Shown here in pieces: positions 35,207-43,987 of a DNA stretch of 64,000 nt. Positions within the stretch are counted from its first letter, which is position 1; each line of letters opens with the position of its first letter. This stretch comes from Thalassospiraceae bacterium LMO-JJ14. GTDB taxonomy: Bacteria; Pseudomonadota; Alphaproteobacteria; Rhodospirillales; Casp-alpha2. Where the stretch lies: contig CP134604.1 in assembly GCA_021555105.2 (NCBI GenBank), positions 124,001-188,000 on the forward strand, in the 5' to 3' direction. The notes under the pieces were generated by a model. That model saw only the letters and a list, made by a program, of their open reading frames with translations, ran no database searches and was not told where the DNA came from. The translations under genes and the position numbers were made by a program.

Positions 35207-37698
35207 GTCATTTCGTTGGTATTGACCTCGGCACAACAAACAGCGCCATTTCATCGTTTGACGGTGAAGAAGTTCGAATTTGGAAGAGTCCCGAGCAAAA
35301 CGATGTAACTCCCTCGGTGATCTACATTGATCGAAGGGGTAATAAGTACGTTGGAAAGCGAGCCTACGACTCTGCGCCAAACAGTCCTGACAACGCCGCC
35401 AGTCTTTTTAAACGGCTTATGGGAACTAGCACTCCCATTCAACTATCAGCAGTGAACGAGACAAAAACGCCTGAAGAATGCTCAGCAGAAGTTTTGAGAG
35501 TGCTTTTTGGATACCTACCCGAAGAAATCCGCAATTCCGATGAAACCGGAACCGTTATCACAGTGCCTGCGGCGTTCAACCAAATGCAAAAGGATGCAAC
35601 GATGCAGGCTGCCGAATTGGCCGGCATCGGCAAGGTTGCACTCATGCAGGAGCCGGTTGCCGCAGTTATGAGCGTCATGCGCGGACGAAAAACGGACGGC
35701 ATTTTTCTAATCTACGATCTTGGCGGTGGCACTCTAGACATAGCAATTGCAGAAAGTTTGGGTGGGCGAGTAAATCTACTCGCGCACGGCGGCATTGCAA
35801 TGTGTGGCGGTCGTGACTGGGATCGCACACTCGTCGATAACATTATTAAGCCATGGCTTTTCGAGAACTTTGATTTACCAGAGGATCTCGCAAGCAATGC
35901 CGATTACAAAGCCCTAATGCGTTTGGCCGCTTGGTCTACAGAACGAGCAAAAATTGAACTTTCTGCCCGAGAAGATGCGGTAATTAGCCTTTCCGAAACA
36001 GAAGCGCGGGTTCGCGATAAATCAGGTGCTGAGGTTTACCTCGATATTCCAATTGATCGAGATACGCTGGACCGCCTGATTGAAGAACGCATCAACGACA
36101 CAATTGAGTCTGCACGTGACACTTTGACGAAGGCCGGATTGACGGCAAGCGATGTCGAGCGCGTTGTCTTCGTGGGGGGACCAACAAATTATAAACCGCT
36201 GCGCGACAAGGTCTCTTTCGAATTAGGGATTCCTGGCAGTTCGGAAGTCAATCCAATGACAGCCGTATCTGAAGGTGCGGCATTATTTGCGGAATCAATT
36301 GACTGGAGTTCCCAAAGCCGTGGAAGGAAAAGCAACCGAGGCAAATTGTCTTCGAGCGGCCAACTCGACGTAAGCTTTAACTACATTGCACGAACGCCTG
36401 ACTCACGGGCGAAGATTGCAACTCAAGTGAATGGAGAAGTGCTTGAAGGTGCTGAGTTTCAGATTGATAGCTTGGATACAGGTTGGACCTCGGGTCGTCT
36501 ACCCTTGACGAATGGCGCGACTATCGATGTGACACTTGGCAAGAATGGCGACAACGCTTTTAAGGTGTTTGTATTTGATGCCTCTGGTGGTCCGCTCTCC
36601 CTTGAGCAAGATAAGATCGTCATTACGCGAACGGCAGCCACAGTCGATGCAATTCCGGCTTCATATTCGATAGGAATAGAAGTCTTGGACAAACTCGGCG
36701 GACGGCCAACGCTAGAATGGTTGGTAAGGGCGGGCGACCAACTCCCTAAAAAGGGAAATCGTGTTTTTAAGACAAGCGAGTCCATTAAGGCAGGAAGCTC
36801 AAGCGCTATTAACTTCAAACTTTGGGAAGGCGAAATTGACGACCCGGTAACGGATAATCGCTTTGTCGGAATGCTCAGGGTTTCAGGCTCTGACTTTGAC
36901 GATGGTGTCATACCTGCAGGCGCTGATCTGAACTGTGATTATGAAGTCTTAGACTCTGGCAACATCGTCTTAGAAGTATCCGTCCCTAGCATTGGCGGAA
37001 CTTTTCATTCAGGCCACAACTTCTATTCTCGAGTTGATGGCCAACTCGACTACTCAAATGTGGCGGCAAGGGTGGCGGAAGACTCAAGCCATACAATGGG
37101 CCGCCTTGATGAAATTAGCGATGTAGTTGACGACCCTAAATTAGAACAAGCACGAAAAAAATTGTCTCGTGCGTCTGACGTCGATCTAGAACAGCCCGAC
37201 ACAGAGCAGGCTCAAGAAGCGATGGAGAGCGTTCTTGAAGCGAAAAAATTGCTCGCTCAGGTTCGCAAGGATCACCTTAAGGAAATTCGACAGCTCGACC
37301 TCGACCAAGTGAAAAGCTTCTTTGACAATCATATCCGGGAGCATGCCCGCCCCAGCGAAGAAACTGCTTTCGACAACCTTGTTCGCACGGCGCAGCGTGA
37401 GATTGACAGAAACGGTAGAGGCTTTGAGAGCCACCTTGACGAATTGCAGACCAAAAATTTTGAAATTCTATGGCGGCAAGATTGGTTTGTTGTGGAGAAA
37501 TTCAAGCACATGGTTCAATCGCCATTCAATTTCTCAGACAAGCAAAGATTTGAAGAGTTGGCATCTCAAGGTCTGGAGCACCTCCGATCAGACGATATAG
37601 ATGCGCTCCGTCAAGTGGTCGCCTTAATGGGAATGATGCAGATTGGTTCCACGTCCGAGACGGATATGTTGGATATCGTCAATATTGTTAGGGGCTAA
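35203..37698 (+). CDS. Hsp70-family chaperone with extra domains
   Basis: An 831-residue Hsp70, larger than DnaK (about 640). The N-terminal nucleotide-binding domain (about 1-370) has the phosphate loops GIDLGTTNSA and YDLGGGTLDIA (about 172-182), VPAAFN, and the adenosine motif VFVGGPTNYKPLRD (about 322). Between it and a recognisable substrate-binding beta domain (about 485-600, with KLGGRPTLEWLVRAG and LRVSG) lies an extra stretch of about 100 residues, rich in beta strands. The C-terminal 220 residues are a charged helical extension, well beyond the normal lid. It is coupled to the GrpE-like gene and followed after 3 bp by the AAA+ gene. ATP-driven client binding is expected; the client is unknown. 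Confidence 0.88.
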   Translation: MSHFVGIDLGTTNSAISSFDGEEVRIWKSPEQNDVTPSVIYIDRRGNKYVGKRAYDSAPNSPDNAASLFKRLMGTSTPIQLSAVNETKTPEECSAEVLRVLFGYLPEEIRNSDETGTVITVPAAFNQMQKDATMQAAELAGIGKVALMQEPVAAVMSVMRGRKTDGIFLIYDLGGGTLDIAIAESLGGRVNLLAHGGIAMCGGRDWDRTLVDNIIKPWLFENFDLPEDLASNADYKALMRLAAWSTERAKIELSAREDAVISLSETEARVRDKSGAEVYLDIPIDRDTLDRLIEERINDTIESARDTLTKAGLTASDVERVVFVGGPTNYKPLRDKVSFELGIPGSSEVNPMTAVSEGAALFAESIDWSSQSRGRKSNRGKLSSSGQLDVSFNYIARTPDSRAKIATQVNGEVLEGAEFQIDSLDTGWTSGRLPLTNGATIDVTLGKNGDNAFKVFVFDASGGPLSLEQDKIVITRTAATVDAIPASYSIGIEVLDKLGGRPTLEWLVRAGDQLPKKGNRVFKTSESIKAGSSSAINFKLWEGEIDDPVTDNRFVGMLRVSGSDFDDGVIPAGADLNCDYEVLDSGNIVLEVSVPSIGGTFHSGHNFYSRVDGQLDYSNVAARVAEDSSHTMGRLDEISDVVDDPKLEQARKKLSRASDVDLEQPDTEQAQEAMESVLEAKKLLAQVRKDHLKEIRQLDLDQVKSFFDNHIREHARPSEETAFDNLVRTAQREIDRNGRGFESHLDELQTKNFEILWRQDWFVVEKFKHMVQSPFNFSDKQRFEELASQGLEHLRSDDIDALRQVVALMGMMQIGSTSETDMLDIVNIVRG

Positions 37699-37701
37699 TC
37701 A

Positions 37702-39168
37702 ATGCCGGGCGACAGATGGCTTCCAATAAATTACGAAACCTCTGAGGGTATAGTATTCCGTAAGCTCGTCAGCTTTGGCGATCATTGGCAAATATATGAT
37801 TCAGGACGCGGCGCCCGCGTTCTCGTCTGCGAAAAAATGATAGGCGAACGATGGATTTCAGAGGGCTTCCTGGATGAATCAGCGCTAACCAGCTTTTCCT
37901 TTGGGCAGAATAATTTTTTCGCAATCGAGTCGGGCCAGAATCAGCAACTGGCGGCTGTGACTGAGTTCATAACTCCCGAGACTAAAGCAGATGCCGCCGC
38001 CTTTGCCGTCAGCTTGCGTCACACTCGTCAAATTGATCATGAAGTCTCATTGCATGACGCAATATTCGTCGAACGCTTTTCCCGGTTACTTCCAACCTGG
38101 ACAGTTTCAGAAAAGATTAGTGATGATCACGTTCTGGGACGTTGGCTAACAGGTGGCGTATCAGTATCAACTTCCTCGTTTCGCCGGATTTCCAATCTTC
38201 TTGGATGGCTGAAAAAAGACGAAGTTCTAGATGTTATTGCATTGGGCGGCCTCCCTTTGCCGGATGGTGGTGTTCGCACCGAGGGCAACACTAGATCGAA
38301 AGAAGCGCAACAAAATAAGGACGCTGAAACCAGAAAATCTAAAACAGACAGTGCAACGATTCTGAAAGAACCTTCTAGCAATAGTCCATCGGAGTTCAAG
38401 CTCAGTGGCCGACCATTCCTTGAAGATTTTTTCAACGAACATGTCGTAGATATCATTCTCCACGAGGACCGTTATCGAGCTCTAGGCGTGGACTTTCCCT
38501 CGGCAGTCGTTTTGCATGGTCCGCCAGGGTGCGGAAAAACATTCGCTGTTGATCGTCTCGTCGAATATTTGGATTGGCCTGTTTATCATGTGGACTCTAA
38601 CAGTGTAGGCAGCCCTTATATTCACGAGACCAGTCGCAAAGTTGCAGAAATCTTTGAAACAGCGATAGAGAACGCTCCAGCGGTCATAGTTATTGACGAG
38701 ATGGAATCTTTTCTGTCTGACCGCCAATTACATCAGTCCACTGGCTTGCATCACGTTGAGGAAGTAGCGGAATTCCTGCGCCGAATTCCAGAGGCCATTT
38801 CTCGCCGAGTATTAATCATCGGCATGACGAATAGACTGGAAATGATTGATCCCGCGATTCTCCGAAGAGGACGTTTCGATCATGTAATTGAAGTCGGCAT
38901 GCCTACCAGATCTGAAGTTGCCGATTTGGTCTCTTCCTTGCTCGAAAAAATGCCTGTCGCAGGGGAAGTTTCTGTCGAGAAGGCAATCTCAGCACTTACC
39001 GGGCGCCCCCTATCAGACGTTGCATTCTCAATTCGTGAGGCTGGGCGCTTAGCTGCAAGATCGGGTAAGGACAAGTTGAGCCAAGACGCCTTAGACCAGG
39101 CGATTGCCAGACTTCCGAATGTCTCTGACGAAGAGAAAAGCCGCCCCATAGGGTTTATCTGGGATTGA
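37702..39168 (+). CDS. AAA+ ATPase of the Hsp70 operon
   Basis: A 488-residue protein. The N-terminal region of about 190 residues has no recognised fold, then a low-complexity linker (about 190-235), then a single AAA+ domain with Walker A GPPGCGKT (about 273), Walker B VIVIDEME (about 328), sensor 1 GMTNR and the Arg finger region RRGRFD. This places it near the classical AAA clade (Cdc48/FtsH/SpoVK), without a protease domain. Such enzymes remodel or unfold proteins as hexamers. Its direct coupling to Hsp70 suggests a disaggregase-like pair similar in idea to DnaK-ClpB, but built on a different ATPase. Confidence 0.85.
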   Translation: MPGDRWLPINYETSEGIVFRKLVSFGDHWQIYDSGRGARVLVCEKMIGERWISEGFLDESALTSFSFGQNNFFAIESGQNQQLAAVTEFITPETKADAAAFAVSLRHTRQIDHEVSLHDAIFVERFSRLLPTWTVSEKISDDHVLGRWLTGGVSVSTSSFRRISNLLGWLKKDEVLDVIALGGLPLPDGGVRTEGNTRSKEAQQNKDAETRKSKTDSATILKEPSSNSPSEFKLSGRPFLEDFFNEHVVDIILHEDRYRALGVDFPSAVVLHGPPGCGKTFAVDRLVEYLDWPVYHVDSNSVGSPYIHETSRKVAEIFETAIENAPAVIVIDEMESFLSDRQLHQSTGLHHVEEVAEFLRRIPEAISRRVLIIGMTNRLEMIDPAILRRGRFDHVIEVGMPTRSEVADLVSSLLEKMPVAGEVSVEKAISALTGRPLSDVAFSIREAGRLAARSGKDKLSQDALDQAIARLPNVSDEEKSRPIGFIWD

Positions 39169-39169
39169 T

Positions 39170-40822
39170 ATGGAACTTTTTGAAAATCCATTTTGGCTAC
39201 TCGGCGCATCATCGCGAGATGATCGGCGGAAGATAATGGAGCTAGCAGAGGAAAAAAGCTTACTCGCAGATGATGACTCGATTTCAAATGCAAGCGGCGC
39301 TCTGACAAATCCACGCAAAAGATTGGAAGTTGAGACAGCCTGGCTTCCTGGACTAGCTCCGAAACGAGCGAGCGAAGTTATCGATCAACTAAAAACCAAT
39401 CCAAGGGATATCTTGGAACAGAAGAATGTTCCAGGCTTAGCGAGGGCAAACCTTTTAGCCACTGGCCTAAAGCACGTGACTGGGAATCTGAATGAAGCAG
39501 AACTATGTGAATGGATTATCGAAATCGCCGACGTTTTCGACGACGTTGATACCGAAGAAATAATTACCATCATCAACGAGGACAGGGGCATAGCTGGTTT
39601 TCCAATTGTTTCCGATCACCATGCGCTGGAACTCGAAATTGATAACCGTAGGCAGTTTATTCGTTCCTCTATTAGAGCGGCACTCAACGAACTTCCGCCA
39701 ATGAGTCTGGTGAAAGTGATCACAGACGCAGTGGAGAAAACTACCGATGTCGGTGAACGACCTGCACCTCTTCTAATTGATGAAATCGTCGACATGTACG
39801 AGGTTGAGGCGCAAGATTTTCTTGATAAGGAAGAAGCCAATATCGATGCGCTCTTGGAGCGTATCCGCGATATTGCAGATAAGAAAAAGTCGGACAAAAT
39901 CCTCTCGCCGATAATCGATGAACTGATTTCTGTTGTCCAAAATTGGGATGTTGTTGCCCAGCCAATTCAAGTCAGCACAAAAAGCCGAGGGTTAGGACAC
40001 GAAGCAAGTGCTCGCGTCGCTCACAATGTTCGGGACTTAGCCGTATATCTGTTTAACGAGCACGACAAATTAGAGATTTCTCAGAAGATTGCGGCAATGC
40101 TTCGTGAAGTTTTTGCAGAAGTCGTATCCGTTGCAGACAAGACTGACGAGGATATAGGTGCGCTCGACGATATCGCCGAGCAAAGAAAGCTAAGTGGGCA
40201 CCTAGAACCGATAACAGAGCTTTGCTCACAAGCGTTAGAGAGGATTGAATCCCACCCATCATCTGCACATGGCGAGGCCCAAAAAATCACGAGGGTCGCG
40301 CAACGTCTTATAGCCGGGCTGGAGTCAGCAAAGTTACCGCAGAACCTAGTCGAACAAGGCAAAGATGAAATTGCGTTGACTTTGATGCAGTGCGCGATCG
40401 CATACGCAAACGAAACGAGCAAATGGAACGAATGTGTCGAAATGCTCGAAGACGCTATGAAATATGCCTCTAGCGCTGAGGCGCGAAAACATATTCGAGG
40501 GAACTTGCTGACTGCCAACCAAAACAAGGCAATGTATGGAAATTTATCTCCGATCTCTTCTGCTCCGACTCTATGGACGCTAAATGGTTTCGGATTCACT
40601 CTATACGGCAGCACAGATGTTGACCCTGTTAGCCGGTCACATATCGCTACATATTATTTCACCGCCCTGTTCATTCCAATTTTTCCAATATCTCGTTACC
40701 GGGTAATACAGGATGGGAATAACTACAGATTCCTCGGCAAAGCGCCACTTAGGCAATTTGACAAGATTCACTTATTAATTTCGGTGGTTGCAATCGTAGC
40801 TGTCTTTATTGGCGCACAATGA
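39170..40822 (+). CDS. J-domain-like, membrane-anchored protein
   Basis: A 550-residue protein with an N-terminal stretch (NPFWLLGASSRDDRRKIMEL, then SNASGALTNPRKRLEVE) that resembles a degenerate J domain: the helix pattern is present but the HPD tripeptide that stimulates Hsp70 is absent. A long helical middle follows. Near the C-terminus is a distinct domain (GFGFTLYGSTD, YYFTALFIPIFPISRYRV, YRFLGKAPLR), then a final transmembrane helix (HLLISVVAIVAVFIGA), so it would sit on the inner membrane facing the cytoplasm. It starts 1 bp after the AAA+ stop. It is the likely adaptor that recruits the chaperone to the membrane. Confidence 0.65.
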   Translation: MELFENPFWLLGASSRDDRRKIMELAEEKSLLADDDSISNASGALTNPRKRLEVETAWLPGLAPKRASEVIDQLKTNPRDILEQKNVPGLARANLLATGLKHVTGNLNEAELCEWIIEIADVFDDVDTEEIITIINEDRGIAGFPIVSDHHALELEIDNRRQFIRSSIRAALNELPPMSLVKVITDAVEKTTDVGERPAPLLIDEIVDMYEVEAQDFLDKEEANIDALLERIRDIADKKKSDKILSPIIDELISVVQNWDVVAQPIQVSTKSRGLGHEASARVAHNVRDLAVYLFNEHDKLEISQKIAAMLREVFAEVVSVADKTDEDIGALDDIAEQRKLSGHLEPITELCSQALERIESHPSSAHGEAQKITRVAQRLIAGLESAKLPQNLVEQGKDEIALTLMQCAIAYANETSKWNECVEMLEDAMKYASSAEARKHIRGNLLTANQNKAMYGNLSPISSAPTLWTLNGFGFTLYGSTDVDPVSRSHIATYYFTALFIPIFPISRYRVIQDGNNYRFLGKAPLRQFDKIHLLISVVAIVAVFIGAQ

Positions 40823-40857
40823 GATGTGTGGATTCTAAGGATAGGACTAGGATTTGA

Positions 40858-42933
40858 ATGGGTGACGAGAACGAAAAAAAGGGGTTCGGAGCTCTCTCAT
40901 CACTAACGTCTAAAGTTGGTGATCCACCTGCTGCGCCTGAGCACGAGAAAACACCCAATAACCAAGACAATCAAACTTCTAACAAGACTTCAAAACAAGG
41001 AGAGGAAAAGCGTAGCAGCGCACCACCCCCCTCTTCACCTCCTCCCAATCCTCCTCCTCCGCCATCTCCACCACCGCCATCGTCGCCGAAACCAACCAAC
41101 CAGGGCAGCTCTTCAAATCTCAAATGGTTTCTGGGGCTCATAGGCGTTGTTATCGCCATAGCAATTTATAACTCTCAAGAAAGCAAAAAGCCTTCTGCGC
41201 CGACATATACTTCCTCTCCCAGCAAAAGCATCGACACTGGATCAAGCAATAGGATACTAAGTCCGCCAACAACTACACCGAAGAAATCTCCGCTATCATA
41301 CCCTCAGCCTAATGAGATCACTTATGAACGGCCTCCAATTGGGAGGAATAACGTTCTCTCTGTCGCCCAAATTCGATGGTGTGTACGTGCAGGAATCCAA
41401 ATAGAGGCGAAAAGACCGCTTATAAGTAGCGATGCTCAGTCACGGTCCTTTAATGAGAGCGTTGACGACTATAACTCAAGGTGTGGAAGCTACAGGTACA
41501 GAAGAAGCAATCTTGAGTTGGCAACGCAGCAGGTCAATAAGCAGCGTTCTCAAATCGAGAGGGATGCAAGACAAGAGTTGTCGTCCATACCAAAACAAAA
41601 TTTATTTTCGCCAGATATAAATCAGCCAAGAATTCAGCCAGCGCCTGCCCCTCTGACAGAGTCCAAACCAAGCCCATCTAAAGGAACTGTCCGTGAGGTT
41701 CAAAAACTACTCAAGGAATTAGGGTACGATCCAGGCCCAATTGACGGGCAGATGGGGCCCAAGACCAGGACAGCTATAAAATCTTTTCAGCGCGAGGCGC
41801 TTTTACCTCCCGACGCAGAGATTGATCAGGACTTTTTGCGGGCTCTTAGAGATGCTCATTCGGAAAGGCAAAAATTCAAAAGCCAGCAAGAAAGTCGAAC
41901 CGGCACCAAAAAATTTACAGTATCGGAGAAGCAATTCTTGACCATTTTTCAAGATCAAAATGGTGAGATGAAGCTCTTTGACTCGACCCGCGTCCCATTT
42001 AATACGGAAAACTCCTGCTACGGCTGGCGCATGCGAATCAACGGCATTAGCGGAAGCATCAAGATGCGTGAAATATTGAGGTTGCCGTCAAAACCACTGG
42101 GCGGATGGCCTGTTATCACTGACGGCTCAAAAAAGGTCACGCCGTCCTCTGATGGAAAAAGCGCCGTTACAGATATGATGCTCGAAATAAAGGATGACAT
42201 GGTGAGCCATGTCTGGTGCATAGCGGAAGGTGATCCGATTGGCGACTACTCGATTGATGTATTTTTAGATGACGTTTTTGTTGAGACCTTCGACTTTGAA
42301 GTGGTTAAGGCGTCACAACAGGCACCTAGTAAAACTCAAGCAGAAGCGGGGAACAGCCCATCTAGCAAACAGGTTTACATCCCAGAGAACGCTAGTGTGG
42401 ATTACACGGGGAAGGGTTGGACATGCGATAGAGGTTATAGGCCTGACGGTGATAGGTGTGTCAAATTCGTCGTCCCAGCACATGCCAGCGTAGATTATAC
42501 AGGCCGGGATTGGACTTGTGATAGAGGTTATAACCAGCAAGGCAATCAGTGCGTCAAATTTGTTGTGCCTGATCACGCCAGCGTAGATTACACAGGCCGA
42601 GATTGGACTTGTGATAGAGGTTATAACCAGCAAGGTGACAGATGTATCAAATTCGCAGTGCCTGCAAATGCTAGCATTGATTATACAGGTCGGGATTGGA
42701 CTTGTGACAGAGGCTACAAGCAGCAAGGCAACCGATGCATCAAATTCGCAGTGCCTGCAAATGCTAGAATTGATTATACAGGTCGGGATTGGACTTGTGA
42801 CAGAGGCTACAAGCAGCAAGGCGAAAATTGCATTAAGTTTGCCGTTCCTAAAAATGCTAGCGTCGATTACACAGGACGCAATTGGGTCTGTAATTCCGGT
42901 TTTATGGAAGTGGGAGACCAATGCGTTAGATAG
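40858..42933 (+). CDS. Single-pass envelope protein with peptidoglycan-binding domain and Cys repeats
   Basis: A 691-residue protein. A cytosolic N-terminal region of about 85 residues is very Pro-rich (about 55-80), then one transmembrane helix (about 89-104), a periplasmic domain with IRWCVRAGIQIEAKR and DYNSRCGSYRYRR (about 165-230), a PG_binding_1 domain (VREVQKLLKELGYDPGPIDG, about 275-335), an unrecognised domain of about 120 residues, and six 31-residue repeats at the C-terminus (509-691), each with two Cys. It would tie the inner membrane to the cell wall. It is last in the operon after a 35-bp gap and no clear terminator follows. Confidence 0.8.
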   Translation: MGDENEKKGFGALSSLTSKVGDPPAAPEHEKTPNNQDNQTSNKTSKQGEEKRSSAPPPSSPPPNPPPPPSPPPPSSPKPTNQGSSSNLKWFLGLIGVVIAIAIYNSQESKKPSAPTYTSSPSKSIDTGSSNRILSPPTTTPKKSPLSYPQPNEITYERPPIGRNNVLSVAQIRWCVRAGIQIEAKRPLISSDAQSRSFNESVDDYNSRCGSYRYRRSNLELATQQVNKQRSQIERDARQELSSIPKQNLFSPDINQPRIQPAPAPLTESKPSPSKGTVREVQKLLKELGYDPGPIDGQMGPKTRTAIKSFQREALLPPDAEIDQDFLRALRDAHSERQKFKSQQESRTGTKKFTVSEKQFLTIFQDQNGEMKLFDSTRVPFNTENSCYGWRMRINGISGSIKMREILRLPSKPLGGWPVITDGSKKVTPSSDGKSAVTDMMLEIKDDMVSHVWCIAEGDPIGDYSIDVFLDDVFVETFDFEVVKASQQAPSKTQAEAGNSPSSKQVYIPENASVDYTGKGWTCDRGYRPDGDRCVKFVVPAHASVDYTGRDWTCDRGYNQQGNQCVKFVVPDHASVDYTGRDWTCDRGYNQQGDRCIKFAVPANASIDYTGRDWTCDRGYKQQGNRCIKFAVPANARIDYTGRDWTCDRGYKQQGENCIKFAVPKNASVDYTGRNWVCNSGFMEVGDQCVR
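42382..42930 (+). repeat. Six tandem 93-bp repeats (31-residue Cys repeats)
   Basis: Units begin at residues 509, 540, 571, 602, 633 and 664 with the pattern P-x-N/H-A-S-V/I-D-Y-T-G-x-x-W-x-C-x-x-G-Y-x-x-x-G-x-x-C. Neighbouring units four and five are almost identical at the DNA level, which points to recent duplication. Confidence 0.92.
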
Positions 42934-43126
42934 CGGAAACTCACCAAGCTAACGTTTCTTTTTTCTCCGTATTCCTCTCATCGCCATTTTTGAAACTCCT
43001 TCGCCCTCTGAATGGTGATGCTCAATCCGAGACATAACCAATCTGCAAAGTTTCCTTGTGTCGACCGAACCTGCGTATCGGCTAATGCCCTCGAGATATT
43101 CTCAACCATACCCCGATCAATTTTTG

Positions 43127-43858
43127 CTATTTCGCGAGTAGATTGGCTTTTTGAGCTTTAAATTCTTCCTCGGTGATCAAACCTTTTTCAAGCAGGGTCG
43201 CTAGTTTCTCAATCTCGTCAGCAATCGATTTTCCTGAAACATTTTGCAATTTGGGCATTTGACTCTCGTCATTTTCGGAAAGTCTTTTGAGGATAGTAGA
43301 TAGTCGGGAATGCCACGCAGCAGCCTCCTCTATAGCTTGTTTGTAAATGATACTTTCCTTTTCAACCCCCTTGGTAGAGTCCGAAAAATCCAACATAACT
43401 ATATCAAAATTTGGTTTCTGGAAATCATCCGTCACGATACGCAAAGTTATTTTTTTAGCGCGATTGCTCGTAGTCGACGAACCGCTAAGGCCTCCGATAA
43501 CGGCTCCAACTCCACCTAATAAAACTCCTCCAACAGCCGCACCCACAATCTGGCTGCCTCTGTTCGTGCTAGAGATTGATACACCATCTTCTAATACCTC
43601 AGTCGCTATTAAGCTCCTGAAAGGAAATACTGATTGATGACCATGGTCCGAAAAAAGAATTTGATTATTTGTTTTGTCTATCGCCAATCCTTTTTGATTA
43701 TATGGGCTCACATAATGTACGTCTGATTGGAAACCGTCTCGCTTAACAATTGCTTGTCCTGCTGCTTTCGCTTTGCTGGACTTTTCGAGACCCACCAAAA
43801 CAGGAATGAAAATTGCTGCTACTATTCCAAGACCCACTAGCCAAAATATTGCTTCCAT
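43127..43858 (-). CDS. Membrane-anchored SHOCT-domain protein
   Basis: A 243-residue protein. An N-terminal transmembrane helix (IFWLVGLGIVAAIFIPVLV) is followed by a domain with SDVHYVSPYNQKGLAID, a Gly-rich hydrophobic stretch (VGAAVGGVLLGGVGAVIGG) that may insert in membranes, and the short C-terminal SHOCT motif (EIEKLATLLEKGLITEEEF). SHOCT domains are small oligomerisation or localisation modules. It is convergent with the chaperone operon and belongs to the island cargo; function unknown. Confidence 0.72.
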   Translation of the reverse strand: MEAIFWLVGLGIVAAIFIPVLVGLEKSSKAKAAGQAIVKRDGFQSDVHYVSPYNQKGLAIDKTNNQILFSDHGHQSVFPFRSLIATEVLEDGVSISSTNRGSQIVGAAVGGVLLGGVGAVIGGLSGSSTTSNRAKKITLRIVTDDFQKPNFDIVMLDFSDSTKGVEKESIIYKQAIEEAAAWHSRLSTILKRLSENDESQMPKLQNVSGKSIADEIEKLATLLEKGLITEEEFKAQKANLLAK

Positions 43859-43987
43859 GATGTTTTGCCCCCGCTACTCATTAGATTAATAATAACATTT
43901 ATATTTACCAATGATAGATTGCATTCTGTCGTTCGAAACACAGTTTCTGGCGTCAGATTATTCACCGAAGTTGCTGCAGGACTCGTT

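Noticed and set aside
42382-42930. Regular 93-bp repeats considered as a CRISPR array
   Set aside because: They are in frame within one protein, encode a Cys repeat and have no unique spacers.
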